This document shows positions 19,170-31,504 of a DNA stretch of 64,000 nt, piece by piece. A program made the translations under genes and the position numbers. How positions within the stretch are numbered: the stretch's first letter is position 1; every line of letters starts with the position of its first letter. The DNA is taken from positions 7,006,001-7,070,000 of the forward strand of contig CM071589.1 of NCBI GenBank assembly GCA_036429605.1, written 5' to 3'. A model generated the notes under the pieces. It saw only the letters and a program-made list of their open reading frames with translations, did not search any database and was not told the origin of the DNA. Source of the stretch: Cladobotryum mycophilum (lineage: Eukaryota; Ascomycota; Sordariomycetes; Hypocreales; Hypocreaceae).

Positions 19170-22100
19170 CTAAATCTTTCCCTCTACAGAAACTTTGATG
19201 GCTATTACATCATTAGCAATGAAGCATCAAGAATACGGTGCGGGATCACGTACCTTCGCAAGAAACCTTGGCATCGCCAAAGAGCATCTTTGTGTTTGGC
19301 ATGTAGAACATGGGATTGGGCACATCAGCTGTTATCTGTTAGTCTAAACGGTTCAGGGTATCCATCAGAGGAAATACTGCGATACGTACCATAACCGCTG
19401 CCCAAGCTTCTCTTCATGACCACGACTTGCTTGGCCTTCCAGGCGTGCAAGACGGGCATTCCCTCAATAGAGCTACCCTTCTCCATGGCAATGGGGTTGA
19501 CAGTGTCATTGGCACCAATGACCAGAACCAGGTCAGTTTCAGGAAAGTCATCGTTGATCTCGTCCATTTCCAGGACGATGTCATACGGAACGCTGGCTTC
19601 GGCGAGAAGCACGTTGCATTGACCCGGCATGCGGCCTGCCACGGGGTGAATGGCGAAGCGCACGGTGATGCCCTTTGAGCGCAGAGTCTGGACGATGTTT
19701 GACAAGGCATATTGCGCTTTAGCAACTGCCATTCCGTATCCCACGATGATGATGACGGATTCTACATTTAGCAGTGACTCTGCGACGTCATCCACTGATG
19801 TTTCTGTGACCTGGCCTTCTGGTTTAAACTCTTGAACAGCCGCAGGAGCCGATAGCCCTCCAAAGAGAACGTTAGTTAGCGATCGATTCATGGCGACACA
19901 CATGATGTACGATAGAATGGAACCAGAAACTCCGATAAGAGCTCCAACACTTGTTAGCAGTGGATTGTCGAGCATGAATCCTTCGGCCACAAGAGCGAAG
20001 CCACTGTAAGCGTTCAAGACAGTGATGACAACAGCTATAAGCGATTAGCAAGAATCACAGTCGGTCGACCAAATCTACTTACGCATATCGGCACCTCCAA
20101 TGGCAGCCGTGGTTGTGTAGCCCTTAATGAAGCTCAGAACTGTATTCGCTGCCAGAGCACCAGCGGCAATCAAGGGGGCTCCTGGGGCCATGGTGAGGAA
20201 GGCGCCAAATGTAGCAGCATTAGTTGCCAACAAGGTAGAGTTAATGATGTGTCGCCCGGGGAGGATTGTTGGTTTAGACGACATCCGACCGGCAAGCTTC
20301 ATAAAGGCGACAAGGGAACCAGTAAATGTGATGCCACCTGTATCTTGGTTAATGACGCAATAAAAAGAGGAAAAATCGACGTACCAATGAGAACACCGAG
20401 GTAAGCAGTCACCATATGCAGAGTCGAAACATCTGAGATGTCAGCCATGACACTACCGATGCTCGTCAACACAGCAGCAAGACCAACAACAGAGTGCAGT
20501 GCAGCAACAGTCTGAGGTAGATCCGTAGGTGTAATACGCTTTCCGATAATCATGCCTAGTGTTGTCAATATCAGAAGCTCAGTTGCATGGGCTCAAAAAC
20601 ATCTTACCTGCAAGCGCACCGATAGTTGCCAGTCCACCGAATTGAGTCAGGACCTCGGGGGAGAATCCAACAGCGACCAGACTAGCCAAAACGCCAGAGC
20701 CTACACCGAGAATTCCCAGCATATTACCCATACGAGCAGTCGCCTGAGATGCCAATCCAGAGAGAGAACCAATGCAGAGAACAGAGCTGACGAGATAACC
20801 GGCCTGGACAAGACCAGCCGCACCAGTGGATGCAGCGGCAAGGAAGCCACCTCCAAACAGTACAGCGGGAACAGCATAGAGCAAGGGATACTCGGGAGGA
20901 TCAGTAGGTCCTATTATACGTCAGAAGTGTTTTTCTCAAATGTGGCCAGAATAACTTACGCTTAAACATGTCCAGCATTCGTTTGGTGATGACGAAGCCA
21001 CCGCCGACGTTTACAAAGGCCAACAGGACACTCAGGGCTCCAAAGGTCTGGGGAATGGTCTCAGGGAAAAACCCTCCACCGAGAATGAAGAGACCACCAA
21101 CACCGACCATACCAGAAATCGCATTTGTGACACTCATCAGGGGTGAATGCAGAGCAGGAACCACACCCCAGACAACTCGGTAACCGATCAAGCTGGCCAG
21201 CGCAAAGGTGAAGGCATTACCCATAAAGAGAGGACTAGTAAATTTTCCAAGAGCTAGTATACCGCTCATTCCAGCCGTAATGGTTGCGACCTCACGAGAC
21301 TTCTTTTGCCATGGGGTGAGCTCTACGGTTTCAACGACAACCTCGGGGGTTACGGGCTTGGGGGCGGGAGGCGGAGCCGGTCTGGGTGCTGGAGGAATGA
21401 TCTGACCATTATGTACAACAATTGAGCCACGGACGACCTCATCGGATAGATCAATTCCGAATGCATTTTCCTTTGGAGTCATGGAAAGAAGCAGCTTGGT
21501 AATGTTGTTGGAATACAGAGTGGAGGATTGAGTTGGTAGACGAGACGGTAGATCGGTATATCCTATGTATGGTTAGCTTACGAGCCCTAATAGAGTAAAA
21601 TTATACTACTTACCAATGACCTTGACATCGTTGTAAGTGACCAGCTCGCCTTTCTTGGTAGCTTCGCAGTTACCGCCAGCTTCGGCAGCCAAGTCAACAA
21701 TGACACTTCCAGGTTTCATAACATCGAGCATATCCATCTTAATAAGTTTGGGGGCCGGTCTTCCAGGGATCAGGGCAGTAGTGATGATAATGTCGACTTC
21801 CCTGGCCTGTTCTTTGAAGAGTTTCATTTCGGCCTCGATGAATTCCTTGCTCATTTCCTTGGCATAACCACCGGCACCGGAGCCGTCTTCTTCGATTTCA
21901 ACTTCGATGAATTCCGCACCGAGAGACTGAACCTGTTCCCTAACGGCCGGTCTGGTGTCGAAACCACGAACAATGGCACCCATGCGGCGAGCTGTGGCGA
22001 TGGCACTCAGGCCAGCCACACCAGCACCAATGACGAGAACTTTGCAAGGCGGAATCTTGCCAGCAGCAGTGACTTGACCGGTGAGAAATCTACCAAAGAC

Positions 22101-22942
22101 GTTGGATGCCTCGAGAACAGCCTTGTACCCCGCAATGTTGGCCATGCTGCTGAGAGCATCGAACACTTGGGCGCGAGAAATGCGGGGGACCATATCCATT
22201 GCAAAGTACGTAGCCTTTCTCTGAGCAATCTTTTCAACGAGATCCTTGTTTTGAGCCGGCTGCAGGAAAGAAATGACGGTCTGATTCTCCTTGATGGCAT
22301 TCACCTCGGTCTCTGACGGGCCTCGAACTTTGAGGACAACATCGGCGGTGGACCAGACGCCTTGAGGAGAGTCAACAAGTGTAGCACCGGCTTTCAAGTA
22401 GGCAGAATCTAAGAATTCGGCAGCCGTTCCAGCGCCTCGCTCAACAATGACCTTTGAGTAGCCCTTTTTAAGGAGAAGCGCGACGTTGGCTGGAGTCAAA
22501 GCAACACGACGCTCGTCGGGGAAAGTTTCTTTGGGCACACCGACGGTGAGTTGGCTATAGGGCGTTGTAGGCGTAGTAGTTTCGTTGACTGTAGAGTATC
22601 TCTTGAACGCTGAAAGTGGAGGAAGAGTTGCCGTGCAGGGATGGGGAACCAGAGCTAGGGACCTGGCTGAGGAGACGAGTGCGGTCCTCTGCCGTGAGGC
22701 ACCGAGGGTATTGTGCCATTGTCGGCGGCTATTTAACAGGGATCTAGCATCTAGAAATGATTTCAGTTTCTATAAGTCTAACCACAGAGCAGAGAAGCTT
22801 TGCGATCGAGAGAACACAAAACTCCCTTCAAATGGGGGTCAGCCGAACCTTGGAGTCGAGGCTTGAAGAAGCGGGAAGAAGACACAGAGGGCTGAGAGAA
22901 GCACAATTCGCTAGCCAGTGGGCGCAGCACGTTGGACGCCAT
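19170..22942 (-). CDS. NNT: Mitochondrial NAD(P) transhydrogenase (proton-translocating)
   Basis: Transfers hydride from NADH to NADP+ using the proton gradient across the inner mitochondrial membrane. Fused single-chain form: dI NAD-binding domain first ([15 protein letters not shown], then [13 protein letters not shown] and [16 protein letters not shown]), then the membrane domain dII (exons 21562-20083, many hydrophobic helices, [15 protein letters not shown]), then dIII NADP-binding ([61 protein letters not shown]). Introns: 19202-19253, 19329-19389, 20035-20082, 20338-20384, 20556-20607, 20911-20959, 21563-21613, and one in the presequence between the likely ATG at 22942 ([10 protein letters not shown]) and about 22720, whose borders I could not fix. 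The last exon adds a short tail ending at 19170. No break in frame. Confidence 0.95.
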
Positions 22943-24643
22943 CACGAATTGGCCGTCATCTGAGGCGACGGTCTGTGAAACGCGACGCGGCTACTCGAGC
23001 TCGAGCTTGTGGAAGGGAAACAAGGTCAGCTTTGGATGTAAGTAGGACGAAGATGATGCTCACGGGAAACAAAAGGGGGAGCACCAAACACTGCGAGATT
23101 GCAGATGACCCAATTCTAACCAGCAAAAGAACAGATGAGCATTCTACAGAAGCAGAAGAAGATTAAGGGTAGAAGTGGAGGGAGGGAGGGAGAGAGCCAA
23201 GTTCGCGATGAAGATGAGGAGGAGTACGGGAGTGGTGGGGGAGTTGGTCAGAGCTGGCCTTTTTGGAGAAGACCATACACCAACAATAATAATACTAACC
23301 CCGCCTCCAAGCGGCCAGCTTTCCAGTGCTTGTTGCACCACTACGTAACAGTGGGCTCTTTTAAGTGGTGCCTTTGCACTCCTGGCTACCTTGTTTTGAT
23401 GATCTGTCCGGTACAAGAAACATCATAGACTGTACGCCAGCAAGCCAAGTACCAATGGAGAGCTGGGGCCATTGATGGGGGTGGTGGTGCATCACCATCC
23501 TAAAGGGCGCCCTGGAGAGCTTCACTGACGTGACAGCGCCCTAGTGCGGGGTTTTAGTGAGTTTGCGGGGGGTTCGTCGCAAGACATACAGCGGCTCGTG
23601 TGCTCTAAATTTCTCCACCTGAGCCACCCACACCCACCTGAGACAACTGAGGGACACCTCCTGCGGGGAGACATCGGCGCTAAAACCTGGGGAAAGGTGC
23701 TTGGACAACCTTGAAGATGGAGAACTTTGGGAACGCCGTCCACTCAGCAACCAGTTGGGAGGGGGTTTGGCTGCATTGAGCTACCTATGGTACGGTTGCC
23801 TTGCTGGGGGCTGTTTGGAGAGGCAACCCAAGTTCCCCACGGAGGTTCCGTTCCTCTGCCTGATGAACCACTAAGGTTATGGATGGATGAATACAGGCAT
23901 GGATGGAGGGATGGATGGTCGCTTGGCTGCGTCTGCACGAAGCAGTCTGACGAAGAGTGTATGCACCATGGACGCCTACGCACATATGTGCCCTCCTAGC
24001 TGCCTGATTGAGAAATAAATGCATGCTTGAATGGATAGGCACTAGATATCATCATGCTCGCTTGGAATGCGCAGCTTATGCCAGCCTACCCCCTGAAGTT
24101 GCATACAACTGTCCGAGGCATCCATTGATGATATCACCACAGTCTGGCGAAAAGAGCGCAAAATGCTACTGCGAGCCTATAATTAAACTACATATCCTTA
24201 CATTCAAGGCTTGCATATCGAGGGATTACATATGGAGCGACTTCTTCACCAGTGTCCTCCAGACGTGACATCCACGAAGCGTCTATATGCGGGGTCGGTC
24301 AAATTAATAAATGTGCCACAAACAAGGCGTTCAAGCACAAACGATCATCATCATCATAAATTATGAGAAGCAATTGTCCGATCGGTAGTCCATCCATTCA
24401 ATCTGCACACATTGAGGAATACCGATAGCATAAATTGCATTTGATCATGACTAAAGTTGAAGAAGAAGACGAAAATGATGAACAGTTCCAACCCCTGAGT
24501 CCCAGTCTGCTGCCACAAGCTTTCAATCTCTGTAACCAATCAAGCAGCAAACAACAAAACGACCGACAGGTTAAACCATTAATATTCCATTACCAATCCC
24601 TCCATGGGCAAACTTCCAAAGCAATCACCTTCACGCATCCTGA
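22943..24643. other. Intergenic region upstream of transhydrogenase
   Basis: 1.7 kb. Only short, unsupported ORFs; a purine-rich patch near 23150-23240 and GGATGG-rich repeats near 23880-23920. No gene that I can support; includes the transhydrogenase promoter. Confidence 0.5.
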
Positions 24644-25227
24644 CTAATCAGAACAATTTCCAGCATGGCATGGCGTCTCACAGCGACCCCGGAAGTCCGG
24701 TCCCACATTGAGACAATTGTCACAGCCGCAGATCAGATGAAGGTCGTTTCCGACCTTTTGATCGATGTCTTCGCAGAGGCAAAGGTACAGCGCAGCAGTG
24801 ATGTTGGTGGACGGAGCATTGTTGAGACAAGCTGCGTGGGGGGTACCGCAGTATGCTTCCGAGAGCTCCTTCTGAGACCATGGTTTCTCTGTGAAGAATA
24901 TCAACTCTTGTCAAAGAAGTCTAGATCATGATAAGACATACTCATGGCCATCAGGACAGAGGCGCAGTAGGTGTAGCCACATTCGCAGATTGGTCCATCT
25001 GGGCCTGGATCATTGGTTGGGGCTGGAGGCGGCGCACCTTTGGAGGTGGTCGTTGGAGGCAGAGGCACGGGTGGAGGCGACGTCTGGTCACTTGAAGAAG
25101 TGGTAGTCGTCTGGGTTGAAGGATGAGAGGTCAGTGGTGGAGGAGGCGTTCCAGGAGTCGGGAGCTGAGGCTGGGGCTTTCCCATGGCCAGTCCGACCAG
25201 GACAAGGAGAGTCGTGGTGAATCTCAT
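24644..25227 (-). CDS. Small secreted cysteine-rich protein
   Basis: Exons 25227-24942 and 24888-24644 with a 53-nt GT-AG intron join in phase to about 177 residues. It begins with a classic signal peptide (MRFTTTLLVLVGLAMG). Then comes a Pro/Thr/Ser-rich low-complexity stretch of about 60 residues, probably O-glycosylated, and a C-terminal domain with 13 cysteines in pairs (CECGYTYC, YCGTPHAAC, LCLC, ICGCDNC, RCETPCHAGNC). No family name recognised. Length, signal peptide and cysteine content fit an extracellular effector-like or wall-associated protein, but nothing shows a specific role. Confidence 0.7.
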
Positions 25228-26140
25228 GATGGCAACGTGATAATTAATGTCAGATTGGTTGAGAATTGGGGATTATCTCTGTCTTCTTAGCCCATATCCT
25301 GATATGAAGGCATGGCTTACTCTTATATATTCCACCTCATCCCATCTCATCTCAATCGATCATATTTCGTCTTGATGCTGACGATATCGCTGTTTCACCC
25401 GCCTCGTATTTCAGAGGCACACTGCCAAGAAGAAACACTGTGATGCTCATAATTATATATATATCATTGCACTCGTTTGATTCCCGATACTATGATCGGA
25501 TGCTTCACAAGATCGCCGGGTCATCGGGAGTGTGCTGGATCGTCGCCACTGCAAGTCAGATTGTACGGCTAAGCGTCGTAAGCCCCCGAATGAGTGAACA
25601 ATAAATTATGTTTTGATTGGGCTACTCAGTAGTATCTCATTGCCGAAAATATTATTCACTGTAGAATAGAATGAGTACCGATAATATTGAGTGCAAGCGA
25701 GTAAGGCTGCTGTCACTATAACTTGCGTCTAGAAAAAGATTCGTTTCTTTGCCTCACTAGGGTCCGATATTCCAGAATTTTGATAAGTGGCCAGAGATTA
25801 AGACGATGATACCGAACATAGTCTCAGGGACAGAAATCGAACATTAGAAATAATTGAATCATAGAGTTTTGAGCAATTGATCTAAATAGAGCTGAGTACT
25901 CAAGGTGAGTGTAGACAGAATTAATCGCTACCCTGTATCAACTCACAGTGCGGTATGGCGAAATATGTGAAGTTTGCACAGTACGACTGCCCCTCCAAAC
26001 GGACTTACCCCTCCTTCAGTGCAGCTCGGCACAAGCACCACCATCTCTGTATTGCCGGAGATCGGCTAAAGTTTTAAACATCTAGACAAAAGAGTTCAAC
26101 GTCCAACTTCATCACATCATCACCATCACCATTGGTCAAC
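25228..26140. promoter_or_regulatory. Divergent intergenic region
   Basis: 0.9 kb between the small secreted protein and HEM3, carrying both promoters. A CATCAC-repeat lies just before the HEM3 start. No ORF with support. Confidence 0.5.
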
Positions 26141-27181
26141 ATGTCAGAATCACAGGCACCAGAAATTGCACCAAGTGCGACCACCATCCGAGTCGGTACG
26201 CGCAATTCGCCCTTGGCTCTGGCCCAGGCCGACCTCATCGTTGCCGCTCTCAAGGAGGTTCTGCCGACGCACTCGTTCCCCATCCATGGCATGACCACCA
26301 CTGGCGATCGCGATCAGAACACGGCGCTCTACAACTTTGGCGGAAAGGGCCTGTGGACAACGCAATTGGAGGACAAGCTCACGGCCAATGAGTTGGACGT
26401 CATTGTTCACTGCTTCAAGGATATGCCAACGAGTCTCCCCGATGGACTTGTGATTGGCTGTGTCACTTCGCGAGAGGATCCCCGGGATACTCTGGTGCTC
26501 AAGAAGGAGTTGGTCGACAAACATGGATGGAAGTCATTGGCGGACTTGCCAGCCGGCAGTGTCATTGGTACGAGCAGTGTGCGAAGGATTGCGCAGCTGG
26601 CACGAAGGTATCCGACATTGAAGTTCAAGGATCACAGAGGAAATATCCAGACCCGACTCAGGAAACTGGAGGAGGACCCAGAACTGACGGGTATTATCTT
26701 GGCGGCTGCCGGATTACAACGCATGGATCTCGATGGCCACATCTCGCAGTATCTGGATATCGACAATGGAGGAATTCTCTATGCCGTTGGTCAGGGCGCA
26801 TTGGCTCTGGAATGTCGTGCCGACGATGAGCGAGTCCTTGCCGTAATCAAAAAGATTGAGGATCAGCAAGTCAGAATTGCCTGTTCAGCCGAGAGAAGTT
26901 TGATGCGAGCTCTGGAAGGTGGTTGCAGTGTACCAATCGGTGTGGAAACAACATGGGCTGAACCGGGCAAGCTGCGACTACGAGCTACAGTGGTATCCGT
27001 CCAGGGCACAGAAGCTGTGGATGGCGATGCGACCGAGTCTATTGCTACCGCCGAGGATGCTGAAAAGTTTGGCGAAAGGATGGCCGCCGATCTTGTGAGC
27101 CGAGGAGCAAACAAGATCCTGGACGACATTAACAAGAGCAAGCCCAAGCCACCGGCACAGACAGCAACGACAGCGGAGTAG
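26141..27181 (+). CDS. HEM3: Porphobilinogen deaminase (hydroxymethylbilane synthase)
   Basis: Third common step of haem synthesis: condenses four porphobilinogens into hydroxymethylbilane in the cytosol. Single exon, 346 residues, the usual length. Conserved landmarks: VGTRNSPLALAQADL at the N-terminus, TTTGDRDQNTALYNFGGKGLW, ELDVIVHCFKDMPTSLPDGL, GTSSVRRIAQLARRYP, FKDHRGNIQTRLRKL, and ALEGGCSVPIGV with the Cys that anchors the dipyrromethane cofactor. The start at 26141 (ATG TCA GAA) is preferred over upstream non-ATG codons. No intron or anomaly. Confidence 0.97.
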   Translation: MSESQAPEIAPSATTIRVGTRNSPLALAQADLIVAALKEVLPTHSFPIHGMTTTGDRDQNTALYNFGGKGLWTTQLEDKLTANELDVIVHCFKDMPTSLPDGLVIGCVTSREDPRDTLVLKKELVDKHGWKSLADLPAGSVIGTSSVRRIAQLARRYPTLKFKDHRGNIQTRLRKLEEDPELTGIILAAAGLQRMDLDGHISQYLDIDNGGILYAVGQGALALECRADDERVLAVIKKIEDQQVRIACSAERSLMRALEGGCSVPIGVETTWAEPGKLRLRATVVSVQGTEAVDGDATESIATAEDAEKFGERMAADLVSRGANKILDDINKSKPKPPAQTATTAE

Positions 27182-27396
27182 ATGCATACAATGGCCCTGA
27201 AAGGCATTGCTTGAATTTCCTAAAAAGACTTTATATGTCGCTGATAAAGCGGCATTGCAAACCGTATACCCCCTCTTTGTACCTAAATGCGCCGCTCATA
27301 ATGCGTACAAATGCATTGACCAGGTTGAACTGTCCTCATTCCATTGTGCCCTTGTGTCCCTGCACCGAGTCTTTTATTTTTTCTTCCTCCCCCTCT

Positions 27397-27962
27397 CTAC
27401 TCCTCAGCAATCGACGCCTTGTAAGTCTCGGCGTCCATCAGCGTATCAAAAATCTCGGCACCATCCTCGGTAACCTCAATCTTGGCGATCCAACCGCCAC
27501 CAGCGCTGTCATCCTCGGGAAGGGAGTTGATATTCTTGGGAGTCTCCTCCAGGGCGGTGTTGACCTTGAGAACCTTGCAGGGGATGGGCGTGAGGACGTC
27601 GCTGGCGCTCTTGACGGACTCGACGGCGCCAATGGGCTCGCCAGCGCCGATGGCAGCGCCGACCTCGGGGAGCTCGACGAAGACGACGTCACCGAGCTGC
27701 TTGGCGGCGTACTCTGTGATGCCAATGTAGCCGGTCTTGCCGTCGGCGGAGAGGTCAACCCATTCGTGCGACTCGGCGTATTTTCGGACGAGGCCTAGTT
27801 GCGCAAAAAAAGACAATTAGAGATTCATACCCCCTGTGGTTAGGATAGATAAGGCGGTAACGTACTGATGCGGCTGGTGGAAAAGCTTCTGGCGGCAGCA
27901 CGGGGAGCCAGGCGCATAACCGCAGGGCGAGCGGCGCGCAGGGTAGCAGCGATTGAGGCCAT
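27397..27962 (-). CDS. GCV3: Glycine cleavage system H protein, mitochondrial
   Basis: Lipoyl carrier that shuttles the aminomethyl group between P, T and L proteins of the glycine decarboxylase complex in mitochondria. Exons 27962-27866 and 27794-27397 (71-nt intron) join in phase. Exon 1 is an Ala/Arg-rich mitochondrial presequence (MASIAATLRAARPAVMRLAP). The mature part has KYAESHEWV, GYIGITEYAAKQLGDVVFVELP and the lipoylation site ESVKSASD. Total about 165 residues, normal for the family. It is convergent with HEM3, about 215 bp apart. Confidence 0.96.
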
Positions 27963-28510
27963 TGATGCTTTGAGAGAACGGTTCTGGCGACGTTGTTGTG
28001 GAGGAGGGAACTGAGGGTTGTTTGGATCTCTAAGTTCTATGACGCTTGAAAAAAGTAGGGAATTTTGGATGCATCAGATGCGATATTGCTGTACCGAGTC
28101 TTAGCATGCGATGGGGCCAGCCAGCCTGCCTTGGCTAATTAGTGGGGGCTGGCACTTGGTTATCGGAGATGTGCGGGATAATTGTTTGCTTAGTCATCAG
28201 ACGAAAACGGCACAGAACCGATGGAAGGCGAATCAGCAGGACAAGGAGTCTTAAAGATGGAGGCTGGATTGACGATGTAGCCAATCAAGAGGTTTGGAGA
28301 TGATAATAGTGTGTACCCTTTTAAGATGTTCATTGGGTAATCATTATGCAAGCTAAATCGTCAATTCCAAGATCGGAGGTTCAGTATGATGATAAGATGA
28401 CTTGGTGGGATCAATTAATGTCTCTATCTTTATCTTTATCACCCTCTCTAGGGTAGCATCCTACGCATAGAACCGCCAAGTGTACAATGAACCAAGTGGA
28501 CCGACCATCC
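27963..28510. promoter_or_regulatory. Intergenic; boundary between housekeeping block and cluster
   Basis: About 550 bp containing the GCV3 promoter and the 3' end of the reductase gene. No ORF or repeat of note. Confidence 0.5.
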
Positions 28511-29911
28511 TCAGTATACACTGCGACAAATAAGTCCGACCATAAAAGCTGGAAGTCGGTATTTCTTGGTCAAAATGTAACCCAATATAATCTTTATAGA
28601 CTTTTCGCGTCCTTCCACATTTTCTCTGCTCTCGGAGTTAGTTGTAACCCAAAGCGGCCAGTCCCTTCTCTCGGCCTCGCTCATCCTCTCCCACACGAGA
28701 TGCGTCCTGGCTTGATCAAATATGAATGAGCAGCCCATAAGGACAAAGAGCTTGGCGAGAGCACATAGATTTGGCGCCTTCCAGTCAGTCTTGACCCATT
28801 GCGCCCTCGGACGACCCCACCAGGATCTCCTAAGACTGATCACGTTGGGCCATGTATTATGGAACATGGCGCTGCCCTCTTTACCAGCTACGGCGTGGAT
28901 GATGCCACTGGTGCCGACGGCACAATGCACAATCATTGTGTTGACGACAAGATCCACGGGCACTTCGTCAAAGGTGGATGTGGATGGGTCCGCCAAGTGC
29001 GAAGCGAACCGCATCGCCGTCGGTGGGTTAATGACAATCATTGCCATGATTGTCGTCACCGGCGTTGAGCCCGGCCTCTCAAAGAAGGGAAACGGTTTGG
29101 ATACCGCCGGTCCAATGGCCGATGGCCGCAGAATCGTCAGCTTATCGACCTGGCCATGGGCCTCGAACTCCCTTAGTAGCAGCCGCTCGGTCAGATGCTT
29201 GGCGTAGCTGTAGGAATAAGGGTGCTGAACAAAGGCGAACTCGGGGGTGCTCCCGAACGTTTCCAAGTCAGACAGCTCCGCCTCCAGGTTCTCGAAAGCG
29301 CTGCTGCTGCGGATGGGAATGACCTCCTCCTTGATGAGCGCGTCCTGGCCGCTTACTTGTCCGTCACTGCTGCGACGGAGGAAAGCGCTTGAGTATGCTG
29401 TGGAAACAAAGACAAATCGAGTCAGGTTGGGGCAGCTGAGGCCCAGCTTTGCCATGGCCAGCGATGGCTTGATGATGCTTTCTGCCACGTATTTGAGGTC
29501 TCTCTTCAAGTTTAAGGTTGATGCTCCATGAATGAAGATGGACACGTTGCGTCGGAGGGTCTCAACCTCATCAGTCTCAAGGCCGAAATTGGGAAGTGTC
29601 ATGTCGCCCTCCCATATGACGAGCTTGTTCGACTTTTGGAGTGCCTGGACGAGATCCGATGGTAGATGCGAATCCAGTTCCTTCCAGAAACGGCTACATT
29701 ATCCGAATGTTGGCTGGTGTTCCGTTCAACTGAAAGGGGGTGAGGGGCAAACTCACGATTCTCCTCCTCTCACCAGTGCGTAAATGCAGGACACTGGAGT
29801 ATCGAGAACGATTCGGCTGAGAAAAGCCATTCCGAGCATCCCAGTTGCTCCAGTGTAGAAAATGTGTCTGCCATCATAGAAGTTGGCTATGTCGGCGTGT
29901 GGCTGATCCAT
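28511..29911 (-). CDS. FAR-like / thioester-reductase-like NAD(P)H reductase
   Basis: Extended SDR of the NAD_binding_4 (male-sterility) type, the family of fatty acyl-CoA reductases and of the R domains that release chains from NRPS and PKS. Exons 29911-29757 and 29693-28511 (63-nt intron) give about 445 residues. Rossmann motif GATGMLGMAF lies about 20 residues from the start; STAY and YSYAKHLTE supply the catalytic Ser/Tyr/Lys. C-terminal about 100 residues may match the 'sterile' domain of FARs but is less clear. It stands alone, without adenylation or carrier domain. Expected reaction: NADPH reduction of an acyl thioester to aldehyde or alcohol. Position at the edge of the cluster makes a biosynthetic role plausible; an independent lipid role is equally possible. 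Confidence 0.8.
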
Positions 29912-31504
29912 TGTCGGTCGAGAATGAATGATCAAATTCAGAACGAGTTCAGTCTTCAAGTGAAAGCCTGATTTGAAATACAGATGAACCCCAGGACACT
30001 CGACGACCAACAGGACTTTTCGCAGTTTATAGGTACAAGGAAATTGATGTTACATGCAGGCTTTTAGACCATATGTGCTATTACGTGTGATGAAACAACC
30101 GTAAATGGAACTTGAAAAAATGAATTCACCCTAAGCTATCAACGTTTTCATGTAAGTGGGAACAAGATCGGTTTTTGGCAAAGTCGATAGTGACATGTGA
30201 ACACCTGCATTCGCACCCTGAGACACGCCACAGGAGAGGAGAATAGGAGAAGGAGAAAATGGCATGAACATCATGCCATTTCGAAAAAGTAGAATGCACA
30301 ATTGGCCAGACTTGGCGTAGGAGTCCCTTAAAACAAGGGTCCAATTCTTTTCTTTTTTTCCCCTTGATGTTCCCAGCAAATGGGTCAACAGGAGGGGATC
30401 TGGAGGTAATACTTGCACAAACAAGGCCCCCTGGTCGGTCTCCTGGTCTGATGCCAAGTAACTAAGAAGTGGGAAAGACACGACAAAAAAGCAAGTTGAG
30501 AGACAGAAAGAATGAGTCAGGGGGTTGACGCCTTGATGATCTCCACAAGCACTTGTAGCTGGAGAAGAAGACACGGGATGTGAGACTCCTGAATAATTGG
30601 AGATTGGATATCCATGGATAGCTGAAGACACTCGCCAACTACTTTAGGATAAGGCGATGCTCCACTTCCCGTTATCGCCAATGTTGAAGAGTGAAGTGGA
30701 GTTTTGAGTGGAAATGTCTTGCTCGGATTTACCGTATGAATGTACATGTATCGGAATCTGTGAAAAGTTGGTCGTGTGGGGGTCAGAGGAATCATCATTG
30801 TTGATATGGCACGGGGATCGACGGGGGACCGGAGTTTAACATGGATGATGAAGATGTCCCGTTGATTGTCTTGGGCACCTTATAGACGGAATATCGTGAT
30901 TCATGACTACATAGTACAGCCCACAAGGATTACAGACCGCACCCCCAATACATGGCAGCCAATTAGAACCTTATTGGCCCTTATTCAGCGTGAGGTGAAA
31001 TGGAAGAGAAACCGTTGGTACGATCTTGTTTGTGGCAAGGAAAATCAGTGGCGAGGATCATCAGGGAAAAGTCACTTCCCATACAACTAACTATAGAAAA
31101 GAACCTGATATAACCCAGCACTTGTATTGGGGGTGCGGTTTGTAATCCTTGTGGGATGTATACAGCATACCGTGGTGGGGACTTGACTCTGCCAGATCAC
31201 GCGTATAATAACCATTTGCGAGTCGCATACGGAGTAGTGCCATGTCAATAAGAAGCGGTTAGGCCCAATGGAGTAGACGAGCGGTAGGACCTCGTCACAA
31301 CTACAAATATGGCATGAGACAGTACTGCTAGAACAAGAGAGTAAGACAAGACGAGATAACAAGGGAAGAAAATAAGAGGAGAAAATAGTAAAATGCATAA
31401 TATAAAGTAGGAACCTCCTCACTGGTATCTAGTCATGAGCCTGTGTATCCTTGTCATCCTTAGACCTCATCTCCGCGTAGTCGTCTGTAGATTCAACAAC
31501 CAAA
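29912..31504. other. Intergenic region with a MITE-like element
   Basis: 1.6 kb between the divergent reductase and acyltransferase genes. Apart from the inverted-repeat element at 30920-31155 I find no supportable gene. Confidence 0.55.
30920..31155. mobile_element. MITE-like element with 33-bp terminal inverted repeats
   Basis: Arms 30920-30952 and 31123-31155 are reverse complements with one mismatch in 33 (C/T at the middle). The element is 236 bp and has no coding capacity. No clear target duplication. Non-autonomous DNA transposon remnant is the best reading. Confidence 0.65.

Noticed and set aside
23000..24640. Several short ORFs of 60-97 codons upstream of the transhydrogenase
   Set aside because: Overlap on both strands, low complexity, no signal peptide or motif, no intron logic.
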